Assembly: GCA_013115135.1 (NCBI GenBank) | Contig: JABANP010000007.1 | Span: 1 to 64,000, forward strand | Source: Perkinsus olseni | Lineage: Eukaryota > Perkinsozoa > Perkinsida > Perkinsidae | Length of the DNA: 64,000 nucleotides | Direction: 5' to 3' | Shown here: in pieces, positions 46,273-61,659 of the stretch | Numbering within the stretch: position 1 is the first letter of the stretch | Layout: every line of letters begins with the position of its first letter | Made by a program: the position numbers and the translations under genes | Notes under the pieces: generated by a model | Databases searched by the model: none | What the model saw: only the letters and a program-made list of their open reading frames with translations | What the model was told of the DNA's origin: nothing

Positions 46273-47736
46273 TCAGCCTCCCCCCTCAGGCGACATGGCA
46301 TGCGACCTCTGCAAGGTGGCGCTCAGAGTGGCCAGGGCATCGGCGATCCGAGCCTCCCCCTCATGACCACCGTAATGGTGAATGAATGCTCCTCTTGATA
46401 AGGCGGCCTTACAGCGGCTAACGACGTGTGCCACCTGAGACGACGGACATACTGCAGCGAAAAGGAGGGATCCGTGGACCCACAGGCTGCAAGGCTCTCT
46501 GGTCGGTGGCGACAACAGACAGGGATCTACTTGGGACCCGACGAGCTACCGGATTGATGGCCATTCTTAATGGATGTGCCACGTGAGGAAAGTAGCGGCC
46601 CTTGGATTTGAACGGTAGCATCACCTAAGACGGTCGTCTGGACGGTAACTACCATACGACAATCTCATACCATCCCAACACCCTCGTCAGGCTGTCACGG
46701 GACAGTCACTGATCTACGCTCGAGGCCGAAGACGTGACAGTACGTTAGCCGCATAAAGGTGAGAACATCAGCTCATCGCCCACTCTACCTTACTTACACT
46801 ATCATCCAGCTTGTCCGCACCAACACCGCAAGCATGGAGGAGAGCTGTGGCGCTTCGTCCCTTCCACCTGTCGCTGAGGTCCTTCGATAGACCCATCCAA
46901 GTGTCACTAGAGAACTCGTAGTGTGCCATGCTAGGCACTGAGCAACAGCTGGCTACTGTATGATCCGGATGACCGACGAGATGGCGAGAAACCTCTGCCA
47001 GTGTGCCAACCGGCGACAGTCGTGAGGGCACCAGCAAGCTGTCCACCAGGGTCCGGGCGAGCTTCCTGTTGATCGCCGTGAGACCTCCGCCCTTTCCCCC
47101 TACTTCACTTTCCAAAGCCGAGTTCGAGAACGTGATAGTCAGCTCCCCCGTCTCCACTGCCGTAGCCAGTGAGAGCGCTGTATTATAGTTCTGCACGGAC
47201 ACCTCGCCCCTCTCGAAGGGACACACAACAACACCGCAAGCCGACCCGTGCTTGAGTCCGCAATAGTCATTGAGGATCTCCGAGATCACATAGCTGCCGT
47301 ACCCACTACCAGTCCCCCCAGCGCCACTACATAGTGTCAGAAAGGCGTCCACTCTATCGCAACTCTCCGCTGCTCTCCGAATTACATCAGCCGCCAGCTC
47401 GGACGTTTGGCCCTTGGCCAGGACCGAGTACCCTGTCATCCAGCTGTTGCCGCTGCCACTCTGCAAGTACAGGGACTTTTCACCATCGTACCTCCACCGA
47501 TTACAGCGTTTCCGGGACAGCAGACCCTGAATAACCTTAGGCTCCATGTCGATCAGAGCCGCTCGGGCTCGGTCCGCTTCGTCGAAGAACGCCCCGTGCA
47601 GCCTGTCAGCCAGGAGAGCATTGCCCCCTGGTCTCCTCAGTTGACTTAACTCCTCCCAAAGACAGTCATAAACGACCTCGCCAACCTGATTGCCGCATTG
47701 CCCGATTTGCACCACAACCACATTAGAAGAGGACAT
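46273..47736 (-). CDS. TUBD1: Delta-tubulin
   Basis: Delta-tubulin builds or stabilises triplet microtubules of basal bodies. The first exon (47736-46798) gives MSSSNVVVVQIGQCGNQVGE, IDMEPKVIQGLLSRK, LQSGSGNSWMTGYSV, LCSGAGGTGSGYGSY (the GTP-binding tubulin loop), ERGEVSVQNYNTALSLA and HYEFSSDTWMGLSK. DMEPKVI and SGNNWAYGYSV-like blocks match delta rather than alpha, beta or gamma. A large intron begins at the GTAAGTAAGG donor; a later exon ends CKAALSRGAFIHHYGGHEGE and ATLSATLQ, the C-terminal tubulin helices, with stop at 46273. The middle exon (46,625-46,575) is less certain. Length is about 430-440, near the usual 450. Its presence means the organism makes flagella. Confidence 0.92.
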
Positions 47737-48163
47737 CGCTACAAATCAAAGAGAGAAGCATCTCCGAGTGGCCCTAGCCTCGGCTGCCAACGCTCGTGCT
47801 GATTAAAGCGCAACTCTTCAGGGAGGCCTCGAATAAATTCGACAAGAACTTCACTGACTGATCATAATACTGGTAGTGGTACAAACGACGATGACTAACC
47901 GTGCAAGTAAGCGGGACGTCATGCTAGTAGTAGTATGATGATAAATATGCAACACCTACAGCTACGACTACAGCATTCGATAGTGTTTTCCACTCGCCTT
48001 CGCCGCCGCCTCGGCGATCCTTTTTCTCGGTTCCTCTGAGAGATACCGGCGGCCGCTGCTGGTGCCAGATCGAGCTGGCCAGAATTGTGACAGAACGGAA
48101 ATATTAACAAAAGTAGTAGGTCAGCGAAGCCGCCGAGATCTTCAAAAAAGTTATGACGACTTG

Positions 48164-48397
48164 TCAGAATTCGTCACCGAAGTCCTCTCCGTCCGAATCA
48201 TCCTCTTCAACGCCATGGCCGAATTCACCATCATCACCGTCAGACGAGTAATCGTCACCATGTATGCCCGCTGGCGGGATTTCGAAAGAATGACTGAGTC
48301 CCGTCATGTACCTAAGCCCGATCCTTCCCGCCATTGATACTTCATTCCAGCTATTCATCCACCCGCACGCCACATGCGCTCCATGCCACCGTATCAA
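48164..48397 (-). other. Acidic C-terminal exon, unknown gene
   Basis: A minus frame ends with an acidic tail (GDDYSSDGDDGEFGHGVEED, then EDFGDEF and stop). Acidic C-termini of this sort are common in chaperones and nuclear proteins. No upstream exon was found, so this is a possible fragment only. Confidence 0.3.
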
Positions 48398-48584
48398 GCA
48401 CTAAAAGTCACAGCGAGGCGACATAAGACGCTGACGGGTGTGTAATACGGACACGTCCGCAGTCAGTCGTGCCGAGGTCCTCAGCACTCAGAAGACCTTC
48501 AGCACCTAGGTGTACCGCATCACACCGAGTGTGGTGCACTCTTGACGTTGCACGAGTGTTAGCGACTACACCGGCAACTTTACC

Positions 48585-48670
48585 AAACTATATAGGTTTA
48601 TAATAGCTATCATACAATAAATATAATATAATTCCTATCATAATAATTCTATTTAATACTATGATAATTT
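48585..48670. repeat. AT-rich tract
   Basis: An 86-base stretch of nearly pure A and T (TATAATAGCTATCATACAAT and similar) stands out from the roughly 52 percent GC background. It lies just 3' of the small secreted-protein gene and may serve as its terminator or a matrix-type element. Confidence 0.7.
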
Positions 48671-48678
48671 TACGATTA

Positions 48679-48915
48679 CTACATTTCATTATAACCCGAG
48701 TCGGAGTCGTGAATATGCCACGGATGATTCCCATCTCTCAGCGTATGAAAATATCTACTTCGTCCGTCACCAACAAAGCTCCCATAACATCTCCCTTGAC
48801 GAGGGGTACGGCTGACGCGGAGCTAGGGCTCATCCCCAAGAACTCACCTGGTCCTGATGGGGCTACTGACTACTGCCAACGCCCCCACTATCACATATGA
48901 GACCATGAACTTCAT
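48679..48915 (-). CDS. Small secreted protein
   Basis: Two exons separated by a 36-nt intron (donor GTGAGTTC, acceptor GCGTCAG, phase 2) give about 66 residues: a signal peptide (MKFMVSYVIVGALAVVSSP), then RTSRTPRQGRCYGSFVGDGR, FHTLRDGNHPWHIHD and SGYNEM. It has one Cys and many His, Arg and Gly. No family was recognised. The short intron is at the low end for this window, so the model is tentative. Confidence 0.4.
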
Positions 48916-49227
48916 ATTTTCAGGAGCGTTGGTGAGTATCTGAGGCAATCACCCACTACTACCATACAACCCAAATCATTCGAGAGTTCTACGACACATT
49001 CCGCACGAACTCTAGTTTGCATACTCCGACGAGAACTCCCTTCATGGCATCGAGGAGATCCCAAGCACATTCATCACAGGACAGGCTTCTCAGGACCGGA
49101 CTAGACTATTTCTTCGAACAAGGCCACCCACGACGGAAAATAAACGTGAACCTACTGTCCGCAAGTCCCTCAGAATGCCCTGCACAGCACCCAACGACCG
49201 AGAGCTGGGAGGTATGTCCTGACCAGC

Positions 49228-50461
49228 ATCACTGGTGGCGCCAGGCGGCTGCCGAGTTCGAGGAGCCCACCTCGCTGCCTCCGATAATCGCCTCGTGGAT
49301 CTTCATAAACGGGGTGCCATCCGGGGGATAGAACAGCCGCCGCTGGTCCACAGTGAAGTTCTCGGTGAACATCGACCGAAGCTCAGAGTTGAGCATTACT
49401 GAGCCGAAAAACTGCCGAGAAGAGGGGGGCTAAAGTCCGTATTACAAAGTTGCGCCCGGTCCATATCGACCAGAGTATCCTCCTCGACGTAGACCGACTG
49501 TCGAGCCATCAACTGCCACACCTGAAACACTCTAGCCTCGCCAGTCCTCCAGTCAAGGCTGCATGCATTAGCACAGAGTGAGCCTTCCTAAGTACCTCCA
49601 AGCTGAGCTGTTGCACGTCCCGCCTGGTCAGGTCCTTGAGCGGTAAGGATGCTAGGTCTCTCACAGTGACCGGGTCAATGGCACCGGTTGACTCTAGATG
49701 CTGCAAGATACGACACCTCACCCATGCGGCCGGCAAAGCTCGCTACCTTCACCATTTTCTCCGCCCGCTCCAGAACAGAATCGGGTATGACCTTTCGACT
49801 GACGGGATGCTGAATCGGACGAGGCTGCCGGAGCATGTACTGCAATGTTGTGATGGAGAATCCTGCACAGTGAGTATGCACGCATGCACACACTCAGAGC
49901 GGTGACTCACCTCTAATGAACTTATCATCTTCATAATACGAAAACAGAAACTCTATCTCGTCGCTAGCTTTCCGACCGCCGTCTGGGCCTTCGACCCAAA
50001 TCCGTTGCTGAATCAAAGCAGCATCAACTGCCACGGTCGCTGATCACTCGGGATTCCGAGCTTGTCACAAATACCGGCCTGCCTCCACGTCGCCGAGAAT
50101 GCCCCACAAAACTCACCAACGACACCGGGTCCTGCGGGTCGTCGCACTTGCAGTGGTCATCGAAGGCTGGGCCGCAAAGCTCCTCTGTGAGACCACTTGA
50201 GGCCCTGGGCGACCGACCTTCCTCGTGCGCTTCTGCCAGCGTGTGACAGTCTAACAAGACATTACTAGAAGTCCGGCGGCGAGGGTGTAGTCTCCATGCG
50301 ATGGGACACGACCCTCCTCGCCACGGGAACAGCCCGAACCGATAAACTCCCATAGAAACTTTCAAGGAACGATGAAGACTCGCAAGATGTTTCCTTCCCC
50401 ACAGAGGTCGCGCCCGTGAACAGTTAAGCTGAATAGATGGATGAACAAAGCCCTGGCTCAC
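49228..50461 (-). CDS. Conserved-looking protein of unknown function
   Basis: Phase-consistent exons include LTEELCGPAFDDHCKCDD, QRIWVEGPDGGRKASDEIEF, LFSYYEDDKFIRGFSITTLQ, YMLRQPRPIQHPVSRKVIPD, LASLPLKDLTRRDVQQLSLE, VWQLMARQSVYVEEDTL and FFGSVMLNSELRSMFTENF, FYPPDGTPFMKIHEAIIGG and stop at 49228. Introns are 48-59 nt with good consensus. Mixed globular composition argues for a real enzyme or structural protein. I do not recognise the family. The 5' end is uncertain; 50461 is the farthest Met of one frame. Confidence 0.5.
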
Positions 50462-50581
50462 TGTCGCTAGAGCTGGTAGAACAGGAGATCTTCCGCTTTT
50501 TAATATCCGAGGAACATCTCTTCCGAAGGCTCGCTCGTGGTGAGTTCGTCCGACGAACCTGAGACGCTCAAGGTCGCAACA

Positions 50582-51171
50582 TCAACACAAAAAGGCGCCT
50601 CCCACCCGCTTGATGCCTCGAGGCCCGCCATCGTTGGAGACCGAGGCGTAGCGCTCTGCTGAAGATACATCCGACGACACTAAGACGACCGCACATCGAC
50701 AAAGACGAGCCACCTCACTCGCCGCTACCTTCTTCACAATCCGAGCAAAGGCTGTCCTCGTCAGAGAGGTAGTCATAAGAGCGTTGCTCCGGCCTGAGAA
50801 AAATTGAACTGAGAAGGGCCTGCTACCATCAGCGGCAACGGTCGCCATAGCCGTCATACATTTTGGCCGACATCAACCTCGCTTTACGGTCCTCGGGGGT
50901 CTCAGAAGTCCCGGAGCCTGAGAAAGAAGCGCTCAGCGCAAGATCCAAGCGTATCATGCTCCGTCAGGATCTGCAATTCCATCGTGCTTTTTACTCCCCT
51001 CGAAGGAGATCCCTCTGGGCCACGAGTGCGACCGCAGGGCTTTAGATGGACCGAAAACAGGCATATTCGACAAGGATAGAGGCGACCGCGGAATTGCTGT
51101 AGCGACAGTGGCGTACCATGGTCCACAGCTCGAGAGCCCGACGCCTGCTGCTCGTCAGAATCGCGGCTCAT
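50582..51171 (-). CDS. Unknown acidic protein
   Basis: Starts MSRDSDEQQASGSRAVDHG and has exons reading GSGTSETPEDRKARLMSAKM, RSYDYLSDEDSLCSDCEE and VSSDVSSAERYASVSNDGG, ending GGAFLC and stop at 50582. The CEE|VSS join is phase 1 with a 48-nt intron. Low-complexity Ser/Asp/Glu composition; no domain recognised. Confidence 0.4.
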
Positions 51172-52189
51172 GTTGCAAGACAGAATTCAAAAAGGGTTGG
51201 CAACTACGATCGATAATCGCCAGAGGGGGAGGAGGGCTTCTTTACCCCAATGAGAATTCCTGGCTCAATACGAAATGAGTTTTACGATCGGCATGCCTGG
51301 TAAAATCCAGGTCGCACAGAAGATAAGTACATAGTCGAGAGAGCGGCTATGTAGTATTGGCTGCAACTGAAGCATGCGTCAAAGGCAGACCAGGCTGGAA
51401 ATGGAAATTTTCGAGCGGTTGACGCGCCACGTAATTGGGATGATCGCGCACGTATCAGAAATCCATGATCGATAGCTGACTGCGTTCGGAGGGCGAGGGC
51501 GCGACTTCACGGGGATGTCATCAACATACGGTTCGATTGGACGCTCAAGGCTGGTGAGCATCCTTCTTGCGACCCGTGTAATCTACCATATTAAACGTGT
51601 TTAATCTCGTTTCCAATCAAAGCACGGTGAATCTTCTCTCACGTGTCCGGAACAGCGTTCGCCCAAGTGCCAGCTTGGGCGAGGAGTGTCAGCAAGGAGC
51701 TCGCTCGTGGCTGCCGGGACCAATTAACGAGTCGTCCGTCGGAACTGATCTGATCATACATTGTGCGCAATTCTACCCCGTCCGATTCTACGCTGCTCTC
51801 GGCGATTTCAGACGAAGAAAGTTTCTCCTGAAATCGGAGCAAGGGACGTCCTCGTGCAGTCTTCGACGAGCATCGAATGGTTCAGCAGTTTTTTTCACGC
51901 CATCTTTAATGGCGTCAGGCGTCTCTAGCCTCCAGTTCATCCCGTCGGGCGGAGGAGGTAAGTACACGCCGAGCCATCCGGTCCCGCGAGGAGCTGTTAC
52001 TCCCTATTAAGGGTGTTTTACAGTGTAAAATTTACACCGGTGTGAGGTGTCTTGAGGGCGTTTCCGGCGTCCGACCGAGGTGAATGTTTAGCGATAAAGA
52101 CGCCCTCAAAGTCGCCCAACACCAGAGTAAAACATCCCTCACGTCGAGCTTGAAATGCTGACTAGACCCTCTTATGACGATAGGAGCTT
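51172..52189. other. Intergenic region, no gene recognised
   Basis: A plus frame at 51597-52010 (137 codons) and its minus shadow have no domain. A short inverted repeat (TTTTACAGTGTAAAATTTACA) surrounds 52,015-52,036. Confidence 0.35.
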
Positions 52190-52262
52190 GCCTTATACAT
52201 CGTGCTGTACATGGTACAGTCGCCACGTCTCTCAGCGTTTAAAGGGTTCCGCCGGCTGTGGT
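52190..52262 (+). promoter_or_regulatory. Region before mtnA with the dispersed element
   Basis: Immediately upstream of the mtnA start, about 67 bases resemble part of the Wee1 intron (31,705-31,778): GTACATGGTACA, CCACGTCTCTC and TTCCGCCGGCT. If transcribed, it is the 5' leader; if not, the core promoter. Function unknown. Confidence 0.4.
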
Positions 52263-53832
52263 ATGGCATTGACGGCTGTTTCACTGTCAGACAGACGGCC
52301 CATTCTCCGGGTGCTCGATCAATCAGTACTGCCGCACCAAATAGCGTATGTTGACTGTTCGACCAAGGAGGACGTTTTCGACGTCATAAAAACGATGAAG
52401 GTATGTGCGGAAAGCCTTTGTCCGTTTCCTTGCATTCTCGACCTCGAACGCAATCCCCACATGAAATTGACAACGAAAGATTAACAAGGGCAGGCAGTCC
52501 GTGCAGGTGCGCGGCGCCCCGGCGATAGGATCCGCTGGAGCATTCGCCCTGGCCTTGGAGGCCCTAAGACTGCAGCAAGACCTCGGCAAGGTGGAGCACG
52601 ACGCTCTCCTCAAGGCTAAATCCTATATCGACAGGTGAGGGGTGTTGTCACTGAGCTGCTCCCTAGGCAAGGGCCTCCTCTGCAGTGCTCGCCCTACTGC
52701 TGTTAATCTGAGCTGGGCAACAGGGGTGGCGCTCAAGGCTGGCCTCCGTGACGGTGCTCGAGTTGACGTCGGAGGAGTGGTTGAGGCGGCTGAGATGATA
52801 CACAAGGAGGACATCATAGCCAATCGAAAGTGGGCAACTCCTGTACTTGTCGTATGGGAGCCTTGCAGCTGCTCATTGCCTCGATCGCGGGCCCTAGGGT
52901 TCAACTCGACGTTCCGAAACTAACCGCAATGGGCGGCTGCACGTTGACGTCTGTTCTCCATGTTGGGTCAGGTTGGGGGCTTATGGCGCTGCGCATATAC
53001 TCAGCAGGTGTGGTGATGAGAGGCCAATCAGGCTCATTCATCATTGCAACACTGGTGAGGGGGCACTCTGTCGAACACGTGATCATAGGGAGTGTCCAGT
53101 GAGAGTGCTTCAGGCTTTCCTAGCTACCTGCGGTCACGGCACAGCTCTGGGTGTTTGCTACAGTCTGGCGGAGGAAGTGGGAAGGAAAACATTCTTGTAA
53201 CGTCGTGAGTTGGAGTACTCTCCAGGTTACCATCGTCATGGCAGGTTTACGTTGACGAGACGAGGCCGCGCATGCAGGGAGCATCCCTCACTTGTTTCGA
53301 GTTGCAACAACAGGGCGTGCCTCATAGGCTCATCACGGACGGCATGTCAGGGCATGTGGGCTGCCGTCAATACGCCAAACGCGAGGCCCTTGCGTATCGT
53401 CCATCTTCAGATGATGAAATCGAAGTCCGTGGATGCGGTGGTGTTCGGCTGCGACCGCGTGGCCGCTAATGGTGATGTAGCTAACAAGATTGGCACTTAT
53501 AATCTAGCCATCGTTGCACGGTAGGCCTGTCTGTCGAAGGGGCGATCGATGGAACGGTCGCGGTGGGGCAGGTACCATCGAGTGCCTGTGTATTGCTGCA
53601 TGCCCACCTCCACGCTGGACTTATCATGCAAGACGGGTGCGGACATCATTATTGAGGAGCGCGACGAGTCCGAAGTCACCACTGTAGCTCCTCCTGATTG
53701 CGTGGCTGCCGCCGGGAAGCCGTGAATGGTCAGGTTAATGGCAAACTGATATGCCCGGCAGGCACCGAGGTTTGCAACCCAGCGTTCGACGTGACGCCGG
53801 CCGAGCTGATCACGGCCTTTATCACTGAGTGA
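52263..53832 (+). CDS. mtnA: Methylthioribose-1-phosphate isomerase
   Basis: Converts methylthioribose-1-phosphate to methylthioribulose-1-phosphate in methionine salvage; related to eIF2B subunits. The start Met gives [20 protein letters not shown]. Spliced exons give [20 protein letters not shown] (the family's VRGAPAIG), [19 protein letters not shown] (catalytic Cys), [54 protein letters not shown] (catalytic Asp, GADRIAANGD in the family) and [18 protein letters not shown] with TGA at 53830-53832. The DETRPR-QGA and VANKIGTY blocks separate mtnA from eIF2B. Two junctions (near 53,048 and 53,197) do not give the exact family sequence: the first seems to insert VRVLQAF after CNT, the second needs one extra base, so small model or assembly errors are likely. 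Confidence 0.92.
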
Positions 53833-54520
53833 GGCGTCCCTGGGCGTCAAGCCCTTTCTGCCGCATCCATAGTCCGTGACAGAATCAGCTGGTCGCTTGC
53901 ACTGGGGTGCTTCTCTTGCGCTCCTTCATTATGATAATCAAGCCATCACCCATTCATAGCGCTGAGAGTCTCAACTTGTAATTGTGCGAGCGGTTCTAAA
54001 GACGCTCTCGCGGGCCTTCTTGCGGGCACCAGAAGACTGTCATCTCGCTGCATCGCCTTCCTGGCGGACCAGCCAGTGACAGATTCACCATTCTCTTTTC
54101 AAAGCTCGCTGATCGGTGTTGGATTCCCAGAGGGATGTCCTCAGGTACGGAGTGATCGAAGGCCCCGATTTCACAGCGGCGTTGCAGAAGCTCCGTCACG
54201 CATGAGCTGATTGTCCCGGCGGGACTATCATTCCTATTGTCCACTTTTCTTTATGTTTAATCTGTTTTGCACTTGAGTTCCTCCCTCACGGGTCCATCTT
54301 TTCCGGTGGCAATTTTTTCCCGCGCGCCACAGCTCTGCGGCACGAAGTTCTCGTGAGACGCACAAAGTCCGGTTTCCCGTGGGACACCGTTTCCGCGCCG
54401 CACGACCGATCGGCTGCCTGGCCGAAAGTGCTTCCGGCCTCGAATACCAGCCTGGACCCCGTCATGCCTCGCTCACTAGGGCCGTTGCGTTCCCGTGGCG
54501 CGTGCCAGCTACCGCCAAGA
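53833..54520. other. Spacer, no gene recognised
   Basis: Nothing with splice or domain support. A plus frame from 54353 runs into the next region and may include 5' sequence of the WD40 gene. Confidence 0.35.
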
Positions 54521-56646
54521 CCAACATGTTTGCTCGAGGCCCTCGCGGGCCTTCTTACGAGAGACTCGTTTCGACATCAACAGCGCGTTGTACGCAAGCG
54601 CAGAGTGAATCGCGCGCGCCCTGAAGTGATCACTATGGAGCTGTCGATCGAGCTTTTTCGGTGTCATCTTCCATCTACGATGGGAATCGCTACATCATCG
54701 TCAACGCCGTCTACGGCAGGTGGGCTCGTCAGCCACGCAGGCGACTACGGCTGCTGTTCATCAGACTCGCGTACTCCTTCTCACTTGTCCTGCTGCGTCC
54801 GAAGATCCAAAGACGATACTCCGATGGTCGGGGCATCGGTGACAGGTGGCTGGCCTCTGCACGTGGTTGCTACTCACAAACTGGATATGGACAGGGTAGA
54901 TCCAACATTGTGAGAGACGAGTGACTGCTGCGGTTTTACTCGTGCTGATCAGGGTCGCCCTTGACGTTGAACGATCAGAGGGGTCAAGCAGTGCACGATC
55001 GGCGGTGGGTTCCTATTTGGTATCGCAGCTCGTCGTGACCATTGCCTGACCTCAGGTGCCATACACCCTCGCGTGTGGTAGCGGGTCCATGATCCGGGTG
55101 TAGGTCGACCACACCTCCTCAGCCTCTCCCGCATCTCGTAATCTCCTAGATACCGGCTGCCCAGACCAACCACTTCGTCGTGTGGTGAAGCACCCTCTCT
55201 GGATGTTGAGCCCATAAATGAGCTGATGATTGGGTAGCTCTCGTTGTTCTCAGGGTGGCTTCTGTCGAGTCTTACTGGTTCTCCTCCACCTCAGGACGAA
55301 CTCGTCATCGATACAGCTCCACAGCATCTCGTTCTTCGGCCAGCCTCATGCTAGTCTCATTTGCTGTCATGTTTGCGTTGTAGCCACTGACCAGTCGATG
55401 TCATCAAAGATCAGAATACTGGACTATACATTGCCAGTACGGCGAGGTTCACCCATCTCCTCTATGGGTAGGGTCTTGTTGTTCAGAAAGCGACTACCGT
55501 GAAAGAGCTTATGCTGGCGGAGACTACGGCTGACGGGGCTGAAGGTTTGATGGTCAGTCCATGGCAGCGTACTCTGTTTTGTCAAACATGCGCCTAGGTG
55601 GTCACCAGGAGTCATATTGTTGCGGCTCAAGGCAGCGAGTTGAAGTCGTGGAACAAGTCACGAGACTGCCTACTGGATGCTCATTTTAATGGTGAGTGGT
55701 GATCAGGATTTGAGATGCCATCTTGTCTGGTCAGCGCCGGCTATCTTGTCTGCCTTAACGGCTGATGAGGAGTTCGTCTACGTGGCGTATGATGACGCTG
55801 CGTACAGCAAGATCGATGATGCTGAGCATCCAACCTCCTCTATCATAGTTCGGAGCCCCTACCCCATCGTCTGTCTCCCAGGTCCACCTTAGATACTACA
55901 CCTGGGCTCAATGGAAGTAGTGGCTCGAATAGCTCCTCACGAAGAGCTCCTAGGCATCATTCGTGTGACCTGTCTGTTGAAGCCGTCCTGCCGTTGGCGT
56001 GACAGTGGTCGTGGTCGAGTGAGTTCTGTTAGTATGGGAGAGTTCAAGATTGGGTGTATCGTGCAGTAGTCCTCGTCGAGGGCTCCCGCTGGGCCACTCT
56101 TCGCCGCTGGTGATGCATCGGGGCTGCTAAGGGTTTTTGAAGGCGATGCAGTGAAGGCAGCAGTCATTCAAATGAGCATCGAAGACGGCGAGATAAAGTG
56201 AGTCGGGGTACCCTCCCGGGAGGTGCTTCAAAGCTTGGCCTCTGTGCATGCGTGCTGAGAGTCCCCTATCCCCCAATCAGGACGACGTCGATGGCGCCAA
56301 CGGCCGACCGTATCCTGTCCCTCAACTATGGTCCTTTCGACAACGGGCCGCTCATCAGTGTTGGTGCTGGCTCAGTGGCATGTAGCTGGAGCTGCGGCCG
56401 GACACTTCGCAGAGTACGCCCTTAGCAGACCCATCTTCGTCCGATTCGTCGCTCAGTTACACCGACGTTTAATTTCTGATGGATCAGCTGGGGGTGAGTC
56501 ATGACGATCGACTCGCCCCGGTGATGTTGGCCGCCTGCAGGTGTGCAGACTCGTCTCAAAATGGACCCCGCTAGTCACTTGATGTGGAGCGTCTCCAGCG
56601 ACGGTCTCGTGCAGCTGTGGGCGTCGGTAGGGGGCGGCTTGGTGTA
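54521..56646 (+). CDS. WD40-repeat protein (5' end unresolved)
   Basis: Scattered plus-strand exons resemble WD40 blades: VSSSIYDGNRYIIVNAVYG (about 54,662), LTADEEFVYVAYDDAAYSK (55,759), AGPLFAAGDASGLLRVFEG (about 56,090), TADRILSLNYGPFDNGPLIS (56,300) and SHLMWSVSSDGLVQLW (56,575), followed by a stop at 56644-56646. The W-S-V-S-S-D-G-x-V-x-x-W unit is typical. WD40 propellers scaffold complexes; the specific role cannot be told. Exon joins were only partly tested (the 82-nt intron at about 56,198 is good). It ends 147 bases before malate synthase on the same strand. Confidence 0.5.
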
Positions 56647-56793
56647 GGTTCAACAGCATGCTTGGCGGACTTACAGATGCTCGAAACTTGTTAACCATGT
56701 TATTTCCAACATTACATCGACTTGAGCTTGGATGGGGGATGCTCTCCATTCCTTATCAGCGTTGTTGTTGTCCGCTCCTTTTCCCCTGACACC

Positions 56794-60477
<3,684 letters not shown>

Positions 60478-61659
60478 GTCTTTTCAAGATGTGTGTCCGT
60501 GCGGGTATCGTCATCGTGGTTTAAGTTGACTCCCAGATTTGTTGTAGTACCTCCTACGCCCAAAATGTTATTTCTGGTTTCATGGTACCCTTTGGTTGTT
60601 GTTTCGTTCTCTGACTTGGCCGGTTGGTATCCTATCAGGGGTTCAGCCGCTCATCATCAAGAAGAGCGGTGGAGTAGAATAGGATTTGTGATTCGGCAGA
60701 ATATTGTTATTATTTGGTAGTTGTTTTTACCGTCATTTATCGTCGGAGGGATGAGCTTACGGACCGGCTGGAAATTGGTAGTACTCGAAGGTGGACTGGG
60801 GGGGGGTGGCGAGTACTAATACGATCTGTAACGCAATAGATGCAACATGCGGAAATGAGACCGCTACGACACACGCGAAATGGAGGCCGCTATGCCAAGT
60901 TACAGCGAGAGCTGGGCTGCAAGCCAACACGCAGATACTGGCGCGGCGCTTCAATTGTTCAGCCGCCGTTATCAGGTCGCGTCGCACACTGACCTCACTC
61001 GCTCTCGTTCCGTTGCTCAAGAACTGCATCACTCGCGATCCGGCACATGCGTGACCGTCACGACCTTTTTGTGAATAATCTCGAGAGGACGTCGAGCTCG
61101 CACGTTGAACCACTCAAGTTTGCAAGTTTCTTGGTGTTCAGCCTGGACGCTCCTGAGCGATATCCACTCCGTACAGGTTCAACGCCTATCGGTCTTACCT
61201 GCCACAGCCGTCCCCTTGCGAGACCTCCACAAAACGAGAGAGTTCGTCTCGACAACAAGCCTCGGCGGACCAGAACCGCCCGGTGCCAAACATCAGGGTT
61301 CTGCGTCCAGTGAGCACAGCCTAATTGGGCTCGCAAGGCAAGCCACTTCATCACCGCTCACGTCGTTCCTTCGGGGTCTTGAAGGGTTCTCAGGTTCCTT
61401 CGGCTAGAATTACCTATAAGATTATCACAGCGCACAGTAGAGATTGCTGATCCTAAATTTGCACTGTCCAGTAGCACAGAGTTGAAGCACCTTCTGGAGA
61501 AGTATGGCTGGAAGTCACGTAGCGAACGTCTATCACCTTCATCGCAACCCCTTCAGGTACGTAGATTGTATTAGTGAGATGTACCACAGTCCGCTGGAGA
61601 ACGCCTCTGTAAGCTCGCAAATCATGTCGCGGGACCGTCATTGATGCGCACGGCTCAGG
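60478..61659. other. Region between malate synthase and the kinase
   Basis: No clear gene. Plus frames at 60,880-61,074 and 61,047-61,407 are open, but neither resembles the mitochondrial leader or N-terminal helices of the kinase that follows. TELKHLLEKYGWKSRSERL at about 61,480 could be a 5' exon. A run of nine G is present near 60,801. Confidence 0.35.

Noticed and set aside
52263..53832. eIF2B alpha-type subunit instead of mtnA.
   Set aside because: The [18 protein letters not shown] and [12 protein letters not shown] blocks are diagnostic of the isomerase.
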